Assembly: GCA_030604885.1 (NCBI GenBank)
Contig: JAUVUZ010000030.1
Span: forward strand, 1 to 32,093
Length of the DNA: 32,093 bases
Origin: Alphaproteobacteria bacterium
GTDB taxonomy: Bacteria > Pseudomonadota > Alphaproteobacteria > Rhodospirillales > Rhodospirillaceae
Reading direction: 5' to 3'
The position numbers and the translations under genes are program-made. Below the pieces are notes generated by a model. The model saw only the letters and a list, made by a program, of their open reading frames with translations. It did not search any database and had not been told where the DNA came from. Each line of letters begins with the position of its first letter. Positions within the stretch are counted from its first letter, which is position 1. Below, one piece after another: positions 7,302 to 15,910 of this stretch.

Positions 7302-8580
7302 GGCGGGCGGCGAGGGCCGCCGCCTGGGCGCGGATTTCGGCGATCGCGGTGATTTCCCAGAATCCGGCGCGGGCGGGCGGGCCGAGGGCGAAGATGCGCT
7401 CCGACACCCGGCCGTCGGCGGCCACCAGCGCGCCGAGATCGCCCACCTCGAGGCCGAGGCCGGTGGGGTCGGGCCGCGCCAGGCCCGCCGCCAGCAGCGC
7501 CGCCAGCAGCGGGTTGGACGAGCGTGCCGGGTCGAGGGCGGCGCCGGTGCAGTCCACCACCCGATCCGCCGCGATCTCCGCCGCCGCCGCCGCGCCGCGC
7601 CGCCGCAGCCGCACCGCGACGCCGGAGCCTTCGGCACGCACCGCCGCGATCCGCGCCGCCAGCACCTGCAGCCGCCCCTCGGCGCGGGCGCGCTCCACCG
7701 CCGCCAGGGCGGCGGGCGCGGCGCGGTGGCGGTGAACGTCCCAATACGGGCGCAGGTGGCGCACGAAGCGCCGCCGCTCGTCCGCACTCCAGGCGCGCCA
7801 CAGGGTGTGGAAATGGGGGCGCAGGCCATCCACCGCCGCGCGCCAGTCGCCCAAGCGGGCGATCTCGCGCCGCAGCCAGGCGAGGGTTTCGCTCACCGGC
7901 CGCCCGAGCGGCGGGTCGAGGGGCGCGGGCGGCGCGGCGGGCACCGCGTGGGGCCGGGGCAGCAGCCCGCGCCGCGACACCGCGACGATGCGCCCGCGAT
8001 GCCCGGCGGCGGCCAGCGAAATCACCCGGTCCACCATAGTCAGCCCGGCGCCGACGATCAGCACCGTCGCCTCGGGCGCGGGCGGCGCGCCCCGGCTCCA
8101 GCCGCTTTCCGCCGCCGCCCCGGCGGCCGGGGCTTCGTTGCCGGTGGCGAGCACCGCCCGGTCGGCGAAAATCTCGGTGCCGTCGGCGAGGCGCGCCACC
8201 ACGCCGTCGGCGGTTTCGGTCAGGCCGACGCACAGGCCGCGCACCACGGTCAGCGCCCCCGCCGCCAGCGGCGGCTCGGCGAGAGAGCGGAGGTAGTCGC
8301 CGTAGATCCGCCGCGACACGAACGCCTTGGGATCGTCGCCCCGGCCGGTGGCGCGCAGCCAGTCGGCGAAGTCGGCCACCCGGTCGGGGAAGCCGCCCAT
8401 CGCCTCGGCGCGGACGTTGAGCAGATGGCCGTCCTCGGGCGTGGCGTAGGCGATGCCGAGGCCGAAGCTCTCCCCCGGCTCCACCGCCACCGCCCGCACC
8501 GCGCCGCCCGCGCGCTCCCACAGGTGGCGCGCCATCAGCGCGCCGCTCGCGCCGCCGCCGACGATCAGGACGGTGGGCAC
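7273..8580 (-). CDS. FAD/NAD(P)-binding protein
   Basis: A 435-residue flavoprotein of the NAD_binding_9 type. It opens with a Rossmann motif (VLIVGGGASGALMARHL) and has FGLGIAYATPEDGHLLNVRAE soon after, a pattern typical of this family. A second nucleotide-binding stretch reads TVLIVGAGLTMVD near residue 160. The substrate is unknown. The GTG at 8580 starts 4 bp after yciB ends and has GAGG just before it; a start at 8610 would overlap yciB. It is the last gene of csaA-yciB-FAD and converges on the sensor kinase with a 29-bp overlap. Confidence 0.78.
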   Translation of the reverse strand: MPTVLIVGGGASGALMARHLWERAGGAVRAVAVEPGESFGLGIAYATPEDGHLLNVRAEAMGGFPDRVADFADWLRATGRGDDPKAFVSRRIYGDYLRSLAEPPLAAGALTVVRGLCVGLTETADGVVARLADGTEIFADRAVLATGNEAPAAGAAAESGWSRGAPPAPEATVLIVGAGLTMVDRVISLAAAGHRGRIVAVSRRGLLPRPHAVPAAPPAPLDPPLGRPVSETLAWLRREIARLGDWRAAVDGLRPHFHTLWRAWSADERRRFVRHLRPYWDVHRHRAAPAALAAVERARAEGRLQVLAARIAAVRAEGSGVAVRLRRRGAAAAAEIAADRVVDCTGAALDPARSSNPLLAALLAAGLARPDPTGLGLEVGDLGALVAADGRVSERIFALGPPARAGFWEITAIAEIRAQAAALAARLTAAGSAAP

Positions 8581-8584
8581 GGCC

Positions 8585-9199
8585 TCAGCCCTCGTCCGGC
8601 TCGGCGGCATGGCGGGTCAAAAGCGGCGTCTGCGCCAGGGCGAAGGCGAAGGTCAGGGGCATGATGCCGAACACCTTGAAATCCACCCACAGATCGGTGG
8701 AAACGGTGCGCCACACCGCCTCGTTGAGCACCGCCAGCACCAGGAAGAACAGCCCCCAGCGCCGCGTCAGGATCAGCCAGCCACGCTCGGTGAGCGAGAA
8801 CGCCGCGCCGAACACGTAGCCCAGCAGCGGCTTGCCGAGGGCGAGGCCGCCCAGCAGCACCGCGCCGAACAGCGCGTTCACCAGGGTCGGCTTCATCTTG
8901 ATGAAGGTTTCGTCCTTGAGCCACAGCGTCAGGCCGCCGAACACCAGCACCACCACGCCCGACACCAGCGGCATCACCGGCACCGTGCGCTCCCGCGCGA
9001 ACGACACCGCCAGCGCCGCCGCGATCGCCACCATGAACAGCGCGGTGGCGACGAAGATCGGCTCCCCCAGCGCCCGCAGCGCCGGAAACCACGCCTGGAG
9101 CCTGGCCCCCTCGGCGTTGGCGAAAAAGAACACGCCGAGCGGCCCCAGCTCCAGCACCAGCTTGCCCAGCGACACGCCCTTGACCTGCTTGTCCGACAT
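8585..9199 (-). CDS. yciB: YciB/IspZ-type inner-membrane septation protein
   Basis: A 204-residue polytopic membrane protein. It begins with a short soluble part, then [19 protein letters not shown], a hallmark of the family. About five further hydrophobic helices follow, with [11 protein letters not shown] and [19 protein letters not shown] in the second half, both characteristic of YciB. The family is tied to cell envelope synthesis and normal cell division. Its ATG overlaps the csaA stop (ATGA), indicating translational coupling. The identification is by motifs; the exact role is not known in any detail from sequence. Confidence 0.9.
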   Translation of the reverse strand: MSDKQVKGVSLGKLVLELGPLGVFFFANAEGARLQAWFPALRALGEPIFVATALFMVAIAAALAVSFARERTVPVMPLVSGVVVLVFGGLTLWLKDETFIKMKPTLVNALFGAVLLGGLALGKPLLGYVFGAAFSLTERGWLILTRRWGLFFLVLAVLNEAVWRTVSTDLWVDFKVFGIMPLTFAFALAQTPLLTRHAAEPDEG

Positions 9200-9534
9200 C
9201 AGAACATCTTCCCGCCGACCGGCACGTTGCGCTCCGGCGCGAGCAGGACCACCCCGCCCTCCGCGTCCGGAACCCCGAGAATCAAACATTCGCTCCGAAA
9301 CCCGCCGATGCGCTTGGGCGGAAAGTTCACCACCCCCAGCACCAGCCGCCCGACGAGGTTCTCGGGCCGGTAATGGGCGGTCAACTGCGCCGACGACGCC
9401 AACTCGCCGATCTCGGGGCCGAAATCCACCTGGAGCGCGTAGGCCGGAACCCGCGCCCCGTCGTTCGCCTCCGCCCGCACCACCCGGCCGACGCGCACGT
9501 CCACCTTGGCGAAATCGTCGTAGGATATGGTCAT
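9199..9534 (-). CDS. csaA: CsaA-like tRNA-binding domain protein
   Basis: A 111-residue protein made of one OB-fold tRNA-binding domain, the same length as CsaA. It starts with [16 protein letters not shown] and has [27 protein letters not shown]-type core motifs split over residues 60-87. The C-terminal [14 protein letters not shown] is typical. CsaA has been described as a secretion-related chaperone that also binds tRNA. The ATG at 9534 is preceded by an AAGGAG-like site in the (-) strand sequence. It heads the csaA-yciB-FAD operon. Confidence 0.88.
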   Translation of the reverse strand: MTISYDDFAKVDVRVGRVVRAEANDGARVPAYALQVDFGPEIGELASSAQLTAHYRPENLVGRLVLGVVNFPPKRIGGFRSECLILGVPDAEGGVVLLAPERNVPVGGKMF

Positions 9535-9551
9535 TGGGCCTCCTTCAACCA

Positions 9552-9604
9552 AACCCGGGGGCTCCGCCCCCGACCCCGCCAAGGGCCGAGGGCCTTTGGA
9601 ACCC
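9552..9604. repeat. GC-rich two-hairpin intergenic repeat
   Basis: Two hairpins in a row: CGGGGGC (9556-9562) with GCCCCCG (9566-9572), and 9579-9587 with 9591-9599. The composition (runs such as GGGGGCTCCGCCCCC, then a GGGCC/GGCCC block) is that of a dispersed intergenic repeat I know from many alphaproteobacterial genomes. It sits between proC and csaA, on the same strand as neither in particular. It might also slow or end transcription leaving proC. Confidence 0.5.
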
Positions 9605-9684
9605 GTTCGTCTCGCGGCGGAGCGGTCTTGAATCTTGCGCTTCGCGCGCAGGAAAAAAGGGGCGCCCCTCGTCTTTGGCTCCCC

Positions 9685-10512
9685 CTACCCCGCCAGCTCG
9701 CGCGAGCGGCGGGCGGCGGCTGCGAGGGCGGCGTCCAGCAGCGGCGGGAAGCCCCGGGTTTCGTCCATCAGCACGGCGAGGGCGGCGGCGGTGGTGCCGC
9801 CCGGGCTGGTGACGTTGACGCGCAGGGCTTCGGCGGTTTCGGGGCTTTGGTGCAGCAGTTCGCCGGCGCCGGTGACGGTGGCGCGGGCGAGGCGCATGGC
9901 GGTTTCGGCGTCGAGGCCGAGGCCGCGCCCGGCGCGCGCCATCGCCTCCACCAGATGGAACACGTAGGCGGGACCGGAGCCGGAGAGGGCGGTGACGGCG
10001 TGCAGCGCCTCCTCGTCGTCCACCCACACCGCCTCGCCCACCGCGCGCATCAGGGTTTCGCCGAGGGCCTTCTGCTCCGGCGCGACGTGGGGGTTGGCGT
10101 AGAGGCCGGAGATGCCGCGGCCGACCGCCGCCGGGGTGTTGGGCATGACGCGCAGCACCGGGGTCTCGGCGCCGAACGCGGCGGTGAAGGCGGCCACCGG
10201 CTTGCCCGCGACGATCGACACGATCAGCGGCGTGCGCGGCAGCGCGGCGAGGCGCGCCGCCACCGCGGGCAGGGCGTCGGCGAGGCCCTGGGGCTTGACC
10301 GCGATCAGCACCGCGTCGGGGGCGAAGCGTTCGGGCACCTCGGCGGCCTCGGCCACGGCGTTCACGCCCCGGGCGCGCCACGCCTCGCGGGTCGGCGGGT
10401 GGGAGTCGACGACGCACACCGCCGAGGCGGGCCAGCCGTCGCGCAGCCAGCCCGACAGCAGGGCGCCGCCCATCTTGCCGCAGCCGACGAGCAGAAGGTT
10501 GGAATGGGTCAT
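9685..10512 (-). CDS. proC: Pyrroline-5-carboxylate reductase
   Basis: A 275-residue enzyme reducing 1-pyrroline-5-carboxylate to proline with NAD(P)H. The N-terminal Rossmann motif is LLVGCGKMGGALLSGW. VMPNTPAAVGRGISGLY lies near residue 122. The C-terminal dimer domain contains the signature ALSGSGPAYVF and VTSPGGTTAAAL. Size matches the family. The ATG at 10512 is the only start fitting the Rossmann motif position. A YbjN-domain gene lies 65 bp upstream on the same strand, a common pairing in this class. Confidence 0.96.
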   Translation of the reverse strand: MTHSNLLLVGCGKMGGALLSGWLRDGWPASAVCVVDSHPPTREAWRARGVNAVAEAAEVPERFAPDAVLIAVKPQGLADALPAVAARLAALPRTPLIVSIVAGKPVAAFTAAFGAETPVLRVMPNTPAAVGRGISGLYANPHVAPEQKALGETLMRAVGEAVWVDDEEALHAVTALSGSGPAYVFHLVEAMARAGRGLGLDAETAMRLARATVTGAGELLHQSPETAEALRVNVTSPGGTTAAALAVLMDETRGFPPLLDAALAAAARRSRELAG

Positions 10513-10577
10513 GGCGGATCGCTCCCGTGAATCGAAGGAGCCACAGGCATAGCAGCCAGAGGACTGAACCGTAAAGC

Positions 10578-11081
10578 CTATGCCTCGCCGACGGTGTCGA
10601 GCATCGCCGCCTCGACCGCCTCGGCCGGGGACTTGCCGCCCCAGATCACGTACTGGAAGGCGGGGTAGAAGCGCTCGCTCTCGCTGATCGCCACGTCGAT
10701 CAGGGATTCCAGCCGCTCGGCGGAGAGCGACAGCTCCGGCCCCAGCAGCAGGGAATAGCGGAACATCGGCAGCCCTTCCTCGGCCCACAGGCCGAAGTGG
10801 CCGATCCAGAGCTTTTCGTTGGCCACCGCCAGCAGTTCGCTCACCGCCACGCGGCGGTTCTCGGGCACCCGCATGTCGAGGGCGCAGGAAATGTGCAGGG
10901 TCTCGAGTTCCGGCGCGAGGGCGAAGAACACCCCGTAGTCGCACCACCGGCCCGGCACTTCCACCGCCAGCTCATCGTCGCCGCGACGCTCGAAGGTCCA
11001 GTCGCGGGCGCTGATCACCTGTTCGAGCAATTCGAGGGGATGGAGGGTTTCGACGTCGAATTCGGAATCCGAGGTCTGCAT
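10578..11081 (-). CDS. YbjN domain-containing protein
   Basis: A 167-residue soluble, acidic protein. The family's pattern is visible: HPLELLEQVISARDWTFER near the start, WCDYGVFFALAPELETLHISC in the middle and NEKLWIGHFGLW near residue 100. YbjN proteins resemble type III secretion chaperones in fold and are linked to stress responses, with no defined biochemical activity. GGAGG precedes the ATG by 6 bp, a strong ribosome site. It lies just upstream of proC on the same strand and may be co-transcribed with it. Confidence 0.8.
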   Translation of the reverse strand: MQTSDSEFDVETLHPLELLEQVISARDWTFERRGDDELAVEVPGRWCDYGVFFALAPELETLHISCALDMRVPENRRVAVSELLAVANEKLWIGHFGLWAEEGLPMFRYSLLLGPELSLSAERLESLIDVAISESERFYPAFQYVIWGGKSPAEAVEAAMLDTVGEA

Positions 11082-11445
11082 GGGGAGCCTCCGCAACAAC
11101 TCGGCCGGACCATCGGACCCGACCACGAACCGGACCGTGTGCACCGGAAAGCACCCCGGCGTCAACGCGATTCTATGCGGCGAGCGTCGTCCGCGTGCGA
11201 TACGACCGCGCCGATCCGCAGCTATCGGGGCTTGGGTCCCCGACGACCACAAGATTTAGAGTGCCAAAGCGGTTTGCGCAATGCAAGGACGGGTCGATGA
11301 CGGTGCAATGACGGTGCGATGACGGATTTCCGCCCCGACTCGCGCGATTTCGAAATTTCCGGTTGGATTGGCGGGAACCCTGCCCCACCTGGAGTCTTTC
11401 ACCTCCGGCCGGCGCGGCCGACCCCTGATCCACGGGAGGCGACAG
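11082..11445. promoter_or_regulatory. 364-bp divergent intergenic region before the acyltransferase gene
   Basis: No gene is evident. The part from about 11230 to 11370 is less GC-rich than the surroundings. It holds three copies of an 11-bp tandem repeat (see 11296-11325), a perfect 10-bp palindrome ATTTCGAAAT at 11347-11356, and on the (-) strand TTGCGC followed after 17 bp by TAAATC, a weak candidate promoter for the YbjN gene. The acyltransferase ribosome site GGGAGG is at 11434-11439. No terminator-like hairpin with a T-run is seen. Confidence 0.45.
11296..11325. repeat. 11-bp tandem repeat, 2.7 copies
   Basis: Units GATGACGGTGC (11296-11306), AATGACGGTGC (11307-11317) and partial GATGACGG (11318-11325) follow head to tail. 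An 11-bp period puts each unit on nearly the same face of the helix, as in tandem sites for OmpR-type or similar regulators. Binding is not shown; the repetition is. Confidence 0.7.
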
Positions 11446-12525
11446 GTGAGCGACTCGGGCATCGCCAGCCAACGCATCGACAGCATGGACGGATTGCGCT
11501 TCGTGATGTGCGTGGGCATCGCCCACCTCCACCTCGCGGGCTACTTCTGGAGCGCTCCGGGCGCGGGCGGCTACGTCGACCGGTTCCGCTACTTCACCGA
11601 CGTGTTCTTCATCATCTCCGGCTTTTTTCTCGCCCGCAGCAACCGCCGCAGCGAAATCGCGGTGGCCGACTACCCGCGCTTCATCCTGCTGCGTTGGGCG
11701 CGGGTCTACCCGCTCTACGCCCTCACCCTGGGGTTCTACGTGGCGATCGCGCTGGCCGCCGCCCTCGGCCTGCTGACCCCCAGCAACCCGGAGCGCTACG
11801 ACCTTTCGCAGCTGTGGTCGCACCTCTTCCTGATGCAGAGCTGGGGCGGGCAGGAGAGCCTGATCTTCAACTATCCCGCCTGGTCGCTGAGCGCCCTGTG
11901 GCTCTACGCGCTGCTGTTCCCCGCCGCGTTCCCGCTGATGGCGCGGCCGAAGCTGCTGGGCGCGCTGGTGCTGGTGGCGCTGTTCGCCACCGCCGCCACC
12001 GGCCGCGCGGCGTGCGGCCTGCCGGTCACCAATTTGCAGGAATGCGGCCTCGGCGTGCTGCACGGGCTGTCGCCGTTCCTGTTCGGGGTGTGGCTGGCGG
12101 CGCTCGGGCAGTTCCGTCTGCCGCGCTGGCTGGTGCTGGCGGGGCTGGCGGCGGCCACCTGGCTGCTGTTCGGCGCGCCCTGGGTGTTCGAGGGGGTGCC
12201 GCGCCGGTTCGCGGTGGCGGCGTTCGTGTTCTTCTTCCTCGCCGCCGATTACGCCGGGGTGCGCACGCCCCTGGGCGCGCCGTTGCTGCGGCGGCAGGGC
12301 AAGTACGCCTTCGGCCTTTACCTGCTGCACGCGATCGTCGCCACGGTGTTCCTGCGGGCGCTGGCCGACGGCCTGCTCGACCTCGAACGCCTCGCCTTCG
12401 GCGCCAAGGCGGCGCTGCTCGCCGGGGCGCTGGCGCTGAGCTACGGCCTCGCGGTGGCGGCCTATTGGGCGTTCGAGATGCCGGTGTTCCGCTACTTCCG
12501 CGACCGGCGCTGGAAGCCCGCGTGA
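11446..12525 (+). CDS. OafA-type acyltransferase family 3 membrane protein
   Basis: A 359-residue protein with about ten membrane segments. The start shows IDSMDGLRFVMCVGIAHLHL: Arg18 and His29 stand 11 apart, as in the conserved LDGLR...H motif of acyltransferase family 3. FFIISGFFLARS follows, another family mark. Such enzymes move acetyl or other acyl groups onto surface sugars such as O-antigen or exopolysaccharide. The GTG at 11446 is set by GGGAGG six bases before it. It stands alone on its strand between YbjN and ubiK genes; the acceptor sugar is unknown. Confidence 0.88.
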   Translation: MSDSGIASQRIDSMDGLRFVMCVGIAHLHLAGYFWSAPGAGGYVDRFRYFTDVFFIISGFFLARSNRRSEIAVADYPRFILLRWARVYPLYALTLGFYVAIALAAALGLLTPSNPERYDLSQLWSHLFLMQSWGGQESLIFNYPAWSLSALWLYALLFPAAFPLMARPKLLGALVLVALFATAATGRAACGLPVTNLQECGLGVLHGLSPFLFGVWLAALGQFRLPRWLVLAGLAAATWLLFGAPWVFEGVPRRFAVAAFVFFFLAADYAGVRTPLGAPLLRRQGKYAFGLYLLHAIVATVFLRALADGLLDLERLAFGAKAALLAGALALSYGLAVAAYWAFEMPVFRYFRDRRWKPA

Positions 12526-12528
12526 GGG

Positions 12529-12813
12529 CTATTCGGCGTCGGTCTTGGGGGCGGGCTTCTTTTTCGGCGCGGCTTCGGCGAGCTTGGCCTCGAGGGCGGC
12601 GACCCGTTCGGCGAGGCGCTCCTGCTCCTCGCGGGCGAGCGCGGCCATCTGCCGCACCGTCTCGAACTCCTCGCGCGGCACCACGTCGAGGTCGGCGAGC
12701 ACGCGCTCGATGCGCGACTTGACCATCGCCTCCACCTCGCCGCGCAGGCCGCCGAGCGCGGCGGCGGCATCGTTGGCGAGCCGGGTGACGTCGTCGATCA
12801 GACGGGACTGCAT
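12529..12813 (-). CDS. ubiK: UbiK (YqiC/BMFP) accessory factor
   Basis: A 94-residue protein of the BMFP family. It has an N-terminal amphipathic helix (RLIDDVTRLANDAAAALGGL) and a C-terminal coiled coil (LAREEQERLAERVAALEAKL), then a lysine-rich tail. In enterobacteria UbiK binds UbiJ and helps aerobic ubiquinone synthesis at the membrane. The conserved VPREEFETVRQMA motif is present at about residue 46. GGAGGAAA precedes the ATG at 12813. It converges on the acyltransferase with 3 bp between stops. Confidence 0.83.
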   Translation of the reverse strand: MQSRLIDDVTRLANDAAAALGGLRGEVEAMVKSRIERVLADLDVVPREEFETVRQMAALAREEQERLAERVAALEAKLAEAAPKKKPAPKTDAE

Positions 12814-12961
12814 GGGCGGTTTTCCTCCAACGGCGCGAGCGGCGGCGCGGTAATCCGTGGCGCCGCCTTCCATCAGACATTATGATGGCGGCGACCGGCC
12901 GTGTCCATACGGCGGCCGGGAATATCCGCAGTGGCATCAAGGTTTGGGGGAGGGTCGGTCC

Positions 12962-13948
12962 ATGTACGTCGTCACCGGCGGCGCCGGGTTCATCGGGTCC
13001 AACATCGTCGCCGCGCTGGAGCGGCGCGGCGCGCGCGACATCGTGGTGGTCGACCGGCTGCGCTCGGGCGACAAATGGCGCAACGTGTCGAAGCGTTGCC
13101 TCGCCGACATCGTCCACCCCGACCGGGTGCTGGAATTCCTCGAAACCCACGCCAGGAAGGTCGAGGCGGTGATCCACATGGGGGCGATCTCCTCCACCAC
13201 CGAGGTGGACGCCGACAAGATCCTCGCCAACAACTTCAGCCTCACCCTGGCGCTGTGGAAGTGGTGCACGGCGCGGGAGAAGCGGTTCATCTACGCCTCT
13301 TCCGCCGCCACCTACGGCGACGGCCACCAGGGCTTCACCGACGACTTCAGCGAGGCGGCGCTCGCCAAGCTCCGGCCGATGAACCCCTACGGCTGGTCGA
13401 AGCACCTGTTCGACCGCCGCGTCGCCGCCAAGATCGCCGCCGGGCTGGCGACGCCGCCGCAGTGGGTGGGCCTCAAGTTCTTCAACGTCTACGGCCCCAA
13501 CGAATACCACAAGGGCGGCCAGCAGAGCGTGATCGCCCAGGTCTACCCGCGCGCCGCCGCCGACGCCCACTGCCTCTTGTTCAAGTCCCACCATCCGGAC
13601 TACTTCGACGGCGGCCAGCTGCGCGATTTCGTCTGGGTGGGCGACTGCGCCGACGTGGTGCTGTGGCTGCTCGACCACCCCAACGTCAGCGGCCTGTTCA
13701 ACCTCGGCACCGGCCAGGCGCGCTCGTTCCGCGACCTCGCCACCGCGGTCTACAACGCGCTCGACAAGACCCCGAAGATCAAATACGTCGACACCCCGGT
13801 GGAAATTCGCGACCGCTATCAATATTTCACCCAGGCGGACATGCGCGCCCTGCGCGCGGCGGGGTACGACAAGCCGTTCACGTCGCTCGAAAGCGGCATC
13901 CGGCAATACGTCGTCGATTACCTCCACACCGACGACCCCTACGTCTGA
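12962..13948 (+). CDS. hldD: ADP-L-glycero-D-manno-heptose 6-epimerase
   Basis: A 328-residue extended short-chain dehydrogenase. It epimerises ADP-D-glycero-D-manno-heptose at C6, giving the heptose for the LPS inner core. The NADP site is MYVVTGGAGFIGSNIV, the catalytic pair lies in NPYGWSKHLFD (YxxxK), and SSTTEVD and FFNVYGPNEYHKGGQ are typical of HldD. The C-terminal half has RDFVWVGDCADVVLWLL. GGAGGG lies before the ATG. It heads the block that continues with lgt 6 bp later. LPS with heptose is implied. Confidence 0.93.
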   Translation: MYVVTGGAGFIGSNIVAALERRGARDIVVVDRLRSGDKWRNVSKRCLADIVHPDRVLEFLETHARKVEAVIHMGAISSTTEVDADKILANNFSLTLALWKWCTAREKRFIYASSAATYGDGHQGFTDDFSEAALAKLRPMNPYGWSKHLFDRRVAAKIAAGLATPPQWVGLKFFNVYGPNEYHKGGQQSVIAQVYPRAAADAHCLLFKSHHPDYFDGGQLRDFVWVGDCADVVLWLLDHPNVSGLFNLGTGQARSFRDLATAVYNALDKTPKIKYVDTPVEIRDRYQYFTQADMRALRAAGYDKPFTSLESGIRQYVVDYLHTDDPYV

Positions 13949-13954
13949 GACACG

Positions 13955-14761
13955 ATGACCTCTCCCCTGACCTTCCCCGCGATCGACCCGGTGGCGTTCG
14001 CCATCGGGCCGTTCGCGATCCGCTGGTACGCCCTCGCCTACATCGCCGGTCTGGTCGGCGGCTGGCAGCTCGCCGCCCGCATGGCGCGGCGCGGCTACGG
14101 CGGCATCAAACCCGCCGACGTCGACGACTTCCTCGCCTGGGCCACCCTCGGGGTGATCCTCGGCGGGCGGCTCGGCTACGTGCTGTTCTACAACCCGGCC
14201 TACTACCTCGAACACCCGCTCGAGGCGCTGATGGTGTGGCAGGGCGGCATGTCGTTCCACGGCGGCTTCATGGGCGTGGTGGTGGCGGTGCTGCTCTATT
14301 GCCGCAACCGCGGCCTCGGGCCGTTCGCGCTGGGCGACATCCTCGTCACCGTCGCGCCGCTCGGGCTGTTCTTCGGGCGGCTCGCCAACTTCATCAACGG
14401 CGAGCTGTTCGGCCGCGTCGCGCCGGATGCGCCGTTCGCCATGGTGTTCCCCCACGGCGGGCCGCTGCCGCGCCACCCCAGCCAGCTCTACCAGGCGGGG
14501 ATGGAGGGCATCGTGCTGCTGGCGGTGATGACGATCGCGTGGCGGATGGGCGGCGGGCGGCGGCCGGGGTTCCAGTTCGGCCTGTTCCTGATCGGCTACG
14601 GCTGCGCCCGCATCGTCGGCGAGGTGTTCCGCCAGCCCGACGCGCAGATCGGCTTCCTCTGGGGCGGCATCACCATGGGGATGCTGCTGTCGCTGCCGAT
14701 GGTGGCGCTGGGCGCGGCGCTGATCGCCCGCGCGCTCCGCCGCCCGCCCTGCGATGCCTGA
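13955..14761 (+). CDS. lgt: Prolipoprotein diacylglyceryl transferase
   Basis: A 268-residue, seven-helix inner-membrane enzyme. It transfers diacylglycerol from phosphatidylglycerol to the lipobox cysteine of prolipoproteins. Family motifs are [32 protein letters not shown] (the essential HGG), [16 protein letters not shown] (the Lgt signature) and [13 protein letters not shown] late arginine in [13 protein letters not shown] is also conserved. Its 3' end overlaps the next gene by 8 bp. At least three lipoprotein substrates are encoded in this window (2264, 16675 and 23309). Confidence 0.97.
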   Translation: MTSPLTFPAIDPVAFAIGPFAIRWYALAYIAGLVGGWQLAARMARRGYGGIKPADVDDFLAWATLGVILGGRLGYVLFYNPAYYLEHPLEALMVWQGGMSFHGGFMGVVVAVLLYCRNRGLGPFALGDILVTVAPLGLFFGRLANFINGELFGRVAPDAPFAMVFPHGGPLPRHPSQLYQAGMEGIVLLAVMTIAWRMGGGRRPGFQFGLFLIGYGCARIVGEVFRQPDAQIGFLWGGITMGMLLSLPMVALGAALIARALRRPPCDA

Positions 14762-15818
14762 TCTCTCGGCGGCGCTGCGCGCCCGCATCGCCGCCCACGG
14801 GCCGCTGCCCCTCGAGGCCTTCATGGCCGAGGCGGCGGCCGCCTACTACGCCGAGGGCCGCGCCTTCGGCCGCGACGGCGACTTCGTCACCGCGCCCGAG
14901 ATTTCCCAGGTGTTCGGCGAACTGGTGGGCCTGTGGTGCGCGCTGCGCTGGATCGCCATGGGCCGCCCGGCGCGGGTGCTGGTGTGCGAATGCGGGCCGG
15001 GGCGCGGCACCCTGATCGCCGACTTCCTGCGCGCCGCCCGCAGCGTGCCGGGCTTCGCCGCCGCCATCGAGCTGCACCTGGTCGAGACCAGCGCGGCGCT
15101 GCGGCGGGCGCAGGCGGAAGCCCTCGGCGCCACCCCCGCCCGCTGGCACGAGAGCCTCGGCACCGTGCCCGGCGACGCGCCGCTGCTGCTGGTCGCCAAC
15201 GAGTTCCTCGACGCCCTGCCGGTGCGCCAGCTGGTGCGGCGCGGCGGCCTCTGGCGCGCGGTGCGGGTGGGCCTGGCGGAGGGGGCGTTCGTCGCCGTCG
15301 ACGGGCCGGAGACGCTGCCGCCGCCCGACCTCCTCGCCGCCCTGCCGCCGCCCGAGGAGGGCTGCGTGATCGAGCACCGCCCCGCCGCCGAGGATTTCGC
15401 CCGCGACCTCGGCCGCCGCCTCGCCGACCAGGGCGGCGCGGCGCTGATCCTCGACTACGGCCCGGCCGCGAGCGGCTACGGCGACAGCCTCCAGGCGGTG
15501 CGCCGCCACCGCTTCGCCCCGCCCCTCGAAGCGCCCGGCACGGCGGACCTCACCGCCCACGTGGATTTCGCCCGGATCGCCGCCGCCGCCCGCCCGGCCG
15601 CCGCCTTCGGCCCGGCGCCGCAAGGCCGCTGGCTGCTCGCCATGGGCATCCGCGAACGCACCGCCCAACTCGCCGCCCATGCCACGCCGGAACAGGCCAA
15701 GGCGCTGGCGAGCGGCGCGGCGCGCCTGTGCGAGGCCCCGGCGATGGGCCGCCTGTTCAAGGCGTTGGCGCTGCTGCCGCCCGGCGCGGCGGCGCCGGAG
15801 GGATTTGGAAACCCTTGA
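14754..15818 (+). CDS. MidA/NDUFAF7-family SAM-dependent methyltransferase
   Basis: A 354-residue class I methyltransferase of the former DUF185 family. The N-terminus has [19 protein letters not shown], a hallmark. SAM binding is by [19 protein letters not shown], and [13 protein letters not shown] is the other diagnostic motif. The mitochondrial member NDUFAF7 methylates an arginine of complex I subunit NDUFS2, and MidA is likewise required for complex I. A NuoD-type target here is inference. It overlaps lgt by 8 bp, and pgeF follows 92 bp later, an order common in alphaproteobacteria. Confidence 0.88.
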   Translation: MPDLSAALRARIAAHGPLPLEAFMAEAAAAYYAEGRAFGRDGDFVTAPEISQVFGELVGLWCALRWIAMGRPARVLVCECGPGRGTLIADFLRAARSVPGFAAAIELHLVETSAALRRAQAEALGATPARWHESLGTVPGDAPLLLVANEFLDALPVRQLVRRGGLWRAVRVGLAEGAFVAVDGPETLPPPDLLAALPPPEEGCVIEHRPAAEDFARDLGRRLADQGGAALILDYGPAASGYGDSLQAVRRHRFAPPLEAPGTADLTAHVDFARIAAAARPAAAFGPAPQGRWLLAMGIRERTAQLAAHATPEQAKALASGAARLCEAPAMGRLFKALALLPPGAAAPEGFGNP

Positions 15819-15910
15819 ACGGGGCGCGAAATTCGATACTCTCGGGAGCCGGGGGCGGGTTCTCGGTTGATCCGATCCGGATCGCTGCACGCATTGATGG
15901 AGTCGAGACG

